Part shown: one piece after another, positions 56,811 to 64,000 of the stretch | How the letters are laid out: every line of letters begins with the position of its first letter | Numbering within the stretch: the stretch's first letter is position 1 | DNA from: Caprella mutica | Lineage: Eukaryota > Arthropoda > Malacostraca > Amphipoda > Caprellidae | NCBI GenBank assembly: GCA_947561585.1 | Contig: CANNZV010001440.1 | Location: 1 to 64,000, forward strand | Direction of reading: 5' to 3' | DNA length: 64,000 nucleotides | Position numbers and translations under genes: made by a program | Notes under the pieces: model-generated | What the model was told of the DNA's origin: nothing | Databases searched by the model: none | Seen by the model: only the letters and a program-made list of their open reading frames with translations

Positions 56811-57214
56811 CAAGGCATATACGCTATACACTCAGTGAGTATACAGTATATAGTGCTCACTGCTCCGGCACATAGCAGTGCCACAGATGCATTCGCTCCC
56901 GGAGCGATCACTCTTTTTGTGTGCCACACTCAAAAAGTGTGTGTCGAGAGCTCTGAACACACAGCAGTGGCACACATGTGTGCCCCTGTAAACGCCTTTT
57001 AATTGTCATATAATGGTCAAAAATTAAAATTCTGTGTGGACTTGTTTTGCACTTGCTGGCACATATTGAAGTTAGTTTTTCATTTTCTATAATGAACTGA
57101 TTCGATTGAAACAAACTTCTAACGGTATCTTTATATGATCACTTCATAGGGTAGGAAAGTGAATTACGAAATTTTCATTGACTACGTGATGTTTTGTGCC
57201 ACTGACAAATTTTT

Positions 57215-57486
57215 CATAGTCGCAGCTCTCCCCAGGGAGTATCACCCGGGGTTGTTATTCCTTGTTTTTCTTCTATTCGTGAGTACAGTCACTGGTGCTT
57301 GTGTCCCTTTCGTCACATTTACGGAGTAGCTTTTCTGCATTCATTAGCCTTGTCACCTACGGTGGTAGATGTCTTTGTTGACGAAGCCACTTTCTTTTCT
57401 GACTGCTTCTTTCAGTCCCTTGTACTTAATTTCCTTAATATGTCAGCGATATGGCCTTTGCTACCGAAGAAGACATTTAACCCCTA
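57215..57486 (+). mobile_element. SINE-like repeat R2, truncated copy
   Basis: GTGAGTACAGTCACTGGTGC, TTTTCTGCATTCATTAGC, CTGACTGCTTCTTTCAGTCC, GCGATATGGCC and GAAGAAGACATTTAACCCC in order. Confidence 0.75.
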
Positions 57487-59292
57487 CTAAATTAATTTAA
57501 AATAAAATTGAACTCAGACTAAAGGTACTATTCAAATATAAATAGTCTGCATTCTCTTCTTATAAAAGTGTTATTGTTATAAGTCAAGATTCCTGTTAAC
57601 TAATTATAAGTTTCCTTGGTAACGGGGGTTGGAAAAGGACTCTAGCAATTATTTTGGTGATCACAATATTTGTCTGGAGCTCTTAAGCCGAGAGTTAAAA
57701 GACAATTTTACGGCGAAATTTCCTTAAGGAGAATTTTCTTGCAGCGAAATTTGCTAATACCAAAAAATCGGTAGTCCGGGATTTCAAATTCGGGTATCAA
57801 ATCCTCCTAATAACGAAACTTCCGGGTAGGAAACATACATGCAGTAACGAAACGTCCTAGCACCGAAAGGAACATACCTATAACAATTAAGGTGGTCATT
57901 TGCCCATTTCCATTTGTCTTAAAATGAGGAAACTATTGCACGACTGCGATTTATACCATCCAAGAACACACTGAACACAATCCCCCGCCTTCCCCCACCC
58001 CAACTCTCACTCAACGCCATATTGTACAAAAACTCACATCATTACTTGGACCCGCTGAAAAGGGTATCAACGAAGCTACATCTTGATCTTGACTTGTTTA
58101 AACATCCACTCAATTAATTATGTAAATGTAAACACTAATATTTTCTTAATTTAGCCATTATTAATTATTATATCTTATTATTTTAACGATAAAATAATAG
58201 AGCTTTAGGTAATTTTTATAGTAGGTATTTATAAGAAATTTTCCCTAGTGCCCCAAAAGGAGAACAAAATAATGTACTGGTCGGGATAAGAACACACACT
58301 TGAAAAGGAGTACAAATTAACAATCCGCCCAAAAGACGGACATACCTGGTCACTCTACAGTAGTCCAATACTTGATATTTGAAAGAATTTTGATTACGCG
58401 GAAGTTAATATAGATATACTGAATAGGTAAGTACCTACGTTATTATTAGTTATTCATCCTATTCACAAATATGTCCTATATAGTGTCGCTTATCCGAGTT
58501 TATATCTTTACCTACTGGACTTGGTAAGATAATATAATTTAATTGGTATCAATTATAATCTTCTAACAATTGTAATCAACATTACATGTATAAATAATTT
58601 ATAGAGCGTAGTCCTCAGTGAATTTAATTGATAATGACCAGTTTAAAAGTACTATCACTTGTGTTACAAAATTAGGTAACAAATACTCGGCTGCGCAAAC
58701 GATTTGCGCAGTTTTTTGTTACTATTGCTAGCAGAAAATAAATGTCAACATTGTAATTCTGTAAGCAATGAAGTCTGCTATTTGTGATGATGTGACTTTA
58801 ATTATAGTGATTTTTTTTTTCAATTAATATTCATCTACCTGAAGATATGTTTTCTACAAGTGAACACTACTGTATGTGCGAATATTTTTTGCATATATAT
58901 GGAATTAGATAGAAAGTTTATCATCAGTTTTTTCTTTTTGTATTATTTTGTTGAGAGAAGAGCCACTGTAACATTTAAATTAAGGTAAGTAGGCATTTCA
59001 TATTTAACAAGCTAATATATGGTAACTATACTTGCTTTTTTTGACATGATTAACTTCTAATTATTCCCTTTATATGACCTCAGTACCTACTCAGGCTCAG
59101 CCTAGTTGAATAGTTTTAAGAAAACTGGAAGTGCCACTAGAGTAGTCAAGTAGTGTAAAGTGTTCAGTATTAGTGCCATTACTAAGTTCTAGTCTCTTTA
59201 GTAAATTAATCCTAGATGAACCTAGTTGACTGTGGTCTGTGTGGACTCCTAACTAGTGAAATTTACAGTGCTGTATAGTGTATGCTGATATC
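57487..59292. other. Mostly unassigned AT-rich stretch
   Basis: 57709-57860 holds degenerate GGCGAAATTTCC/CGAAACTTCC motifs akin to the array at 8119-8215. 57960-58060 is a C-rich patch (CCCCCGCCTTCCCCCACCCC) without a supported gene. 58684-58722 contains a small GCTGCGCAAA/TTTGCGCAG hairpin. Confidence 0.45.
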
Positions 59293-59543
59293 CCAGTCTG
59301 TAGAAATTGAATATGGCCTTATTTAAGGGAGATATTTAGCTCTTAGCCCTTAGGATATTGATATTCTCTCCGAACAATTTCAAATTAATTCCAGTATTTA
59401 CATTAGTTTTGCCACAAGCACACAGACTCATACCTATAGGGAATAATTCAGAAGTGTTCATAGCAAAATTAATGTAAATATAGGAATTAATTCAAAATTG
59501 TACGGAGAGAATATCCCATTATCTCCCATATTCTGAAGACTGG
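59293..59543. mobile_element. CCAGTCTG-family MITE, copy 3
   Basis: CCAGTCTGTAGAAATTGAAT at the left and CATATTCTGAAGACTGG at the right. The core ATGTAAATATAGGAATTAAT is shared with the clusters at 20.6-21.9 and 38.2-39.9 kb. Confidence 0.75.
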
Positions 59544-59944
59544 AGAGGACTGCAATTAAAAATTGAAAGGCCGTAATTTACCTGCATGACCCTATGTATA
59601 ATTGGCTTTAAATTTTTAATTAATTCCTATGTATAATGTTCCCATGTTAATTTTGGCTTGAAATCTTCAAAAACTGAGCCAAATTGGCTTGGCTCAGAAT
59701 TTTTGTGAAATTTTGTTCAGTCTCTGAAACATGGTAAAGTGTTCTCCAAGAAATTTTTTATTGGAGATTCTGTTCTCAGTAAATTTAAAATTACATGTAA
59801 ATGTCCCACACTGGAATTTTTGGCAGGTTGCTCCCACGAGGGCTATTATACTGCACGGCACCTTGGAAGTGATGGGGTGCATGGCTCACCCCCCCCCCTT
59901 CAAGTGATGAAGGTGGGGGAGGGGGTGGCATGTATACATTTCAG
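59544..59944. other. Unassigned stretch with a G/C-rich patch
   Basis: 59888-59930 is CACCCCCCCCC followed by GGTGGGGGAGGGGGTGG, an inverted G/C tract that could fold. A 119-codon frame (59739-60098) crosses this and the hAT end and has no recognised motif. Confidence 0.45.
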
Positions 59945-60002
59945 AAGTCAGAATCACATCAAACTATACATTAATTTAAACATCTATTTTGATTCTCTAG
60001 GG

Positions 60003-61376
60003 CAGTGGTCGGCAACCTTTTCATCTTCGCGGACCGGTGAACATTCAACAATATTCTCGCGTCCCGGCGTGATGAATGTAGCTAATAGTATTGGATAGAC
60101 CAAAATTTGTTCTCTTCTAAGAGGCTACTGCTTTCTGAACTAATATAAAATAATCCTTTATATAAACATTCCTTTTGCAATAACAATCTGAATCTGGTAC
60201 AAGAAATAGTAATAATACTCTGGTCAAAATAATTTGTTTACTCATGTCAAAATAATTTAATTACTCAAGTAGAAAAAAAAACATAATTTGGTAAGAAAAA
60301 GGATCACCTGTAGAATCTGCATCCCAGTTGATTACACAGGAGGGAAATCATTGGGGTGCGGATTGTGCAGGAGGGATCCCTAATCATTGGAGTGCGGATT
60401 ATACAGGAGGGAAATCATTGGGGTTTCGATTATACAGGAGGGAAATCATTGGGGTTTGGATTATACAGGAGGGAAATCATTGGGGTGTGGATTGTACAGG
60501 AGGGAAATCATTGGGGTGTGGATTGTACAGGAGGGAAATCATTGGGGTGTGGATTGTACAGGAATGAAATTATTGGGGTGTGGATCGTACAAGTATGAAA
60601 TTATCGTGGTGCGGATTATACAGGAGTGAAATCATAGGGGTGCAGATTGTACAGGAGAAATTATTGGGGTGTGGATTGTGGAGTGAAATCATTGGGGTGT
60701 GGATTGTACAGGAGGGAAATCATATTGGTGCGGATTGTACAGGAGGGAAATCATGTTGGTGCGGATTGTACAGGAGAGAAATTATTGGGGTGCGGATTGT
60801 ACAGGAGTTAAATTATTGGGGTCGGATTATACAGGAGTGAAATTATCGGGGTGTGGATTGCACAGGAGAGATATCATTTTGGTGCCGATTGTACACAAGC
60901 GATTAGGGTGTGGATTGTACAGGAGTGAAATTATTGGTGTGCTGATTGTACAGGAGATGAATAATAATTCAGGTTCAGTTTGTACAGGAGTGAAATCTTA
61001 GTTTTTGAATCCCAAAAGAGATAGTGATACTTAAGTTCGAAAAATTAATAGAGATAATAGTAGTCAGATATATAAGTGTCTAAATAGGATTTGAACATAT
61101 CACGAAGGTTAGGGTAGGGTTATACTTTTTCGCACGAGTCCACAAAGAGGACCTTAGATCTCTTTATCAAAACAACTCTGATTGTTATACATTATATATT
61201 CATTTTAAATGTATTTGTCTCAGAAAATTTGAAATTGTCTACCAACTTGTATTATCTATTTATGTAAGGTCATGCACACTTATATAAAAATAGTTTCATT
61301 TCTTGAATTGATTTATTGAGTATCCTTCTGCGGCTCGGTACTATTAGTCCCGCAGACCGGGGGTTGCCGACCACTG
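60003..61376. mobile_element. hAT-type element, 1374 bp, exact 8-bp TSD
   Basis: Ends are CAGTGGTCGGCAACC and GGTTGCCGACCACTG, a perfect hAT-style terminal repeat. CTCTAGGG flanks it at 59995-60002 and 61377-61384. Half of the interior is a 31-bp minisatellite. No transposase, so it is non-autonomous. Confidence 0.95.
60330..60995 (+). repeat. 31-bp minisatellite inside the hAT element
   Basis: About 21 units of GGGAAATCATTGGGGTGTGG plus ATTGTACAGGA. Because 31 is not a multiple of 3, all three forward frames stay open for 79-100 codons. These frames are repeat artefacts and not genes. Confidence 0.95.
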
Positions 61377-61538
61377 CTCTAGGGCATTAGGCATTAGATG
61401 TGGTCACATCAAACTATATGTAAATTTTAACCTCTGTTTTGATTCTCTAAGGCATTGGGCATTAGGTGTGGTCACTTCAAACTATACGTAAATTTATACA
61501 TAGATTTTTATTCATTATTCAAACTAGCTTGGCATTCC

Positions 61539-61610
61539 GCTCTTCAGGAATTGTTATGGAATGTTTAAATTGAGACCAATTTAAACATTCCATAACAATT
61601 CCTAAAGAGC
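61539..61610. repeat. Near-perfect 34-bp hairpin
   Basis: GCTCTTCAGGAATTGTTATG... pairs with its complement ending at 61610. The loop is 4 bases (AGAC) and there is one mismatch pair near the base. It could be the remnant of a snap-back insertion or a tiny MITE. Confidence 0.93.
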
Positions 61611-61925
61611 ATTTTTGTGGCCCTTAGGCCATAGCTACTGTATGATAATCATTATTGAACTTCAATTTCAATTGGCATCCATTAAACCAATATCGAATAG
61701 AAACTAAATTATAATTATTATATTTTCTTTTCTTACGTGTATTTCATATAAATATTTCTTTCGTGTAAAAATTTCACAGAGGATAAAATCTATTGATTTA
61801 TCTCAAAAATATTGAGTGAGAGTTAAGTTTTGGTTGGATTTAAATACTTTTAATTCATTCACTACTTTTAACTTTAATCAGAGAGCATGTATTCCGCACA
61901 ATTTGTAGATTTTCCCACTATTGTG

Positions 61926-62357
61926 AATGCGCTGCGCTTCTTTAAACCCCTTTGACCCTCTAATGCTGAGCGTGAATTAATACTTTTTATTTTATTTATT
62001 ATTAAATTGAATACTAATACGTGTGTAAAATGGAGTGTGCCGTAACAATCATAAAGTGTGTAGTATATCAAACTAGCAGAATCAACAAACATATATTACT
62101 TCATATATTAACTCTACAAAGATGACAAGAAATAAATGACTGTTACTTTGAGACTCAACATGAATGGCCATTATATAGTTTATTAGACTACACTCTACAC
62201 ACTTCATGATTGTTTAATGACCTGTCAGGTGGTTTTATAATAATTATATACACAATACACATAATAGTATTCGATTTCATAATAAATAGAATGAAGGTAT
62301 AAACGCGCACACCAATTAGGGGGTTGAAGGGGTTAAAAACGTGAAGCGCATTCTCGA
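61926..62357. mobile_element. TIR element GAATGCGCTGCGCTTC, about 430 bp
   Basis: The left end GAATGCGCTGCGCTTCTTTA and the right end complement GAATGCGCTTCACGTTTTTA lead into TTAACCCCTT motifs. The interior has R1-like pieces (CAAACTAGCAGAATCAACAA; TTTAATGACCTGTCAGG) in opposite orientations. Confidence 0.7.
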
Positions 62358-64000
62358 GATTGTGTGGAATGAAAAAATACACTTATTCTGGCAACAAATA
62401 ATGGAACATTGTTTAATATAGGCTTAGTACTCAAATTCTAAAACAATTTTCTTTCACTACAACTCATAGAAAATTAAATGTTAATTAAAGGAGTATCAAT
62501 TATATAGTTACTTGTGACTTACCTCCGTCTTATTACCATTCGGTAATAAGACTGAGTTATGATTTGGTAATAAATGCATTACCTGAACTTAACTGGGTTC
62601 ACGCAACTGTTTACCTTATTCATTTAAATAGAATGATTACGGAAAGGAGAATTACTACGAAAGTAGAACAACAAATAGGATAGAATATGACTATGATATA
62701 TAGGTTGAGGGGAGGAGAAGAAGACTACAAAATTAGAACAACTAATGGCCTGCCTGCAAATAAGAAATTTTTATATATACTCAATATTCACGTCTGACTT
62801 TTCTAATATAATTGTTAATTAACCCTAGTAACCTAGGGACTTGTCCAGGTGGATCAGTCTTCACGAAAAAATATTAATAGTTTTATTTTTAAACCGATTT
62901 GGAAGCTGTCTTTTCATGACTTTTACTTTTCAGCATAATTACATACGATTATAAATCAAAGGTAATAAATGGCAAGATACTCATATTATGAGCATTTATT
63001 CAAATACACAGTGTCTCAAAAAAGAAACAGAACACAACTTTAAGTTGGTACATTTCACAAAATATTAAACGTATTCTGGTATCTTATTCATTGTTGAACC
63101 CTTCTCCATCCACAATTAAATTTTCATTAAGTTTTATTTATTTTTGTTTAAGTTATAAGGATTTTATTGATGGGTTGTGAAAATGGCTTTTGCACAAATA
63201 GTTAGAAAACCTAAGAAATATTTGTTTCTTATCTCTGCTTGTAAATTTTATTTTAAATAGATAACTATTCTTTGATGTTTACAAATGGATGTGTAAATAT
63301 CAAATGAAGGTTTATATAAAGACAAAATATAGAAGAGTCAATTTGTTGAGATTTTATACCAATTGTAGTGAGGACTGGTCTCTTTTAAGGGATAGGTTAC
63401 TAGGATTAAATTTAAGAAAATGTGAAGCAAATCGAGTGGTGCTAGAACAACTCGTCGCTAGGACAATTCGTCGTGGACGTTCTGTTACGGTCAAATCGTC
63501 GTCATATTTTCCATTTGGTACTATTTCATATTATTAAATTATCTCCTATTTCATTTAACCAAGAAATTTGCCAAATTTTCCATTTCTCCTAAATCTTCCA
63601 AATAATGAATGATTAAATGTGTACAAAACTTGGTGTCTACAATACAAAAATAATTTCTGATGACTTTTTAATTTACCCTTATTTTGAAATTAGTGTACTT
63701 TCCCGTTAAAAATAACTTGTCATCATCAATATCAATTTATTACCCGTTATTAAGTTACTTCTAACGAATTCAATTAAAATTAAATTTTCTGCATAGTCTA
63801 ATTTATTTTATAGATAAGTTACATTCAAAAATTGAATACAAACATGATATATAAATACCAAGTTAATATATTCCCGTGCGTATCATTGTTACATTCTTCA
63901 TGCATAATACCCGTCGAGTAAAAGCGGACCCAAACACCAAATATATAAATAAATAAATAAACAAACTAAGGAAATTATTTAACTCTACACCATTTTAGCC
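62358..64000. other. AT-rich end of window
   Basis: No supported gene. An 82-codon frame at 63289-63537 includes CGTCG-type repeats (CTCGTCGCTAGGACAATTCG, TCGTCGTGGACG) reminiscent of the termini of 8686-9727, and is probably not coding. Confidence 0.45.

Larger units (their letters stand above)
55463..56996. mobile_element. TIR element TGCGTTTACACTGGCAC, about 1.5 kb, inserted in R8
   Basis: Ends are TGCGTTTACACTGGCACTC and the complement of GGCGTTTACAGGGGCACAC. R8 sequence resumes on the right (TGTATGGACTTG-like TGTGTGGACTTG). The interior is non-coding and contains a further nested TIR element. Confidence 0.78.
59945..61512 (+). repeat. 66-bp tandem repeat split by a hAT insertion
   Basis: GTCACATCAAACTATAYGTAA through TTTTGATTCTCTARGGCATT occurs before the hAT element (59945-60002) and twice after it (about 61384-61449 and 61450-61512). 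Confidence 0.82.

Noticed and set aside
57960..58110. Possible coding remnant in a C-rich patch
   Set aside because: Short frames in more than one register, no recognisable motif, and a stop in each.
60328..61001. Five overlapping frames of 79-100 codons in three forward frames
   Set aside because: All are read-through of a 31-bp minisatellite without stops. The same peptide repeats in each frame.

Overview
The window is AT-rich eukaryotic nuclear DNA from an animal, probably an early-branching or marine invertebrate. A sponge-like or cnidarian-like source is my guess and is not proven. The basis is two multi-exon genes with GT-AG introns of about 0.1 to 1.3 kb, a metazoan-style mix of DNA transposons, LINE tails and a SINE, and no operons, ribosome binding sites or prokaryotic features. 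I found no tRNA, rRNA or CRISPR array.

Only two protein-coding genes are complete. Both are on the + strand, each has 13 exons, and each joins into one uninterrupted frame. SMG8 (22805-30664, 864 aa) is the regulatory subunit of the SMG1 kinase complex of nonsense-mediated mRNA decay. VPS45 (40273-48396, 586 aa) is the Sec1/Munc18 protein of endosome/TGN SNARE fusion. They act in different pathways and nothing suggests they are functionally linked. Nearly every large intron carries a mobile-element relic.

The rest is a dense accessory landscape. From 355 to 5512 lies a 5.2-kb palindrome whose arms carry minisatellites, a TA-flanked MITE and a three-exon gene remnant. From 5.5 to 12.1 kb there are tandem repeats, an 8-bp-TSD element with CGTCCACGG termini, and a hAT element that contains reverse transcriptase relics. 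From 12.3 to 17.4 kb a Tc1 transposase relic, two inverted pogo-like elements with a Psq (pipsqueak) helix-turn-helix exon, and two interleaved satellites follow each other. At 18.3-19.5 kb one TTAA-flanked element sits inside its own relative. From 20.6 to 22.1 kb there are CCAGTCTG-type MITEs.

The intergenic region between SMG8 and VPS45 is filled by a 5.8-kb foldback-like element (31581-37368). It is flanked by an exact 11-bp direct repeat, has long arms rich in tandem repeats, and has a 2.3-kb centre. A cluster of 8-bp-TSD MITEs follows. Downstream of VPS45 are LINE and SINE copies, a PIF/Harbinger derivative nested in a TTAA element, nested TIR elements with GTTTACAC-like ends, and a hAT element carrying a 31-bp minisatellite.

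All repeat boundaries were read by eye. Where an entry names a superfamily, this rests on termini, target-site duplications and short protein motifs, not on a database search.
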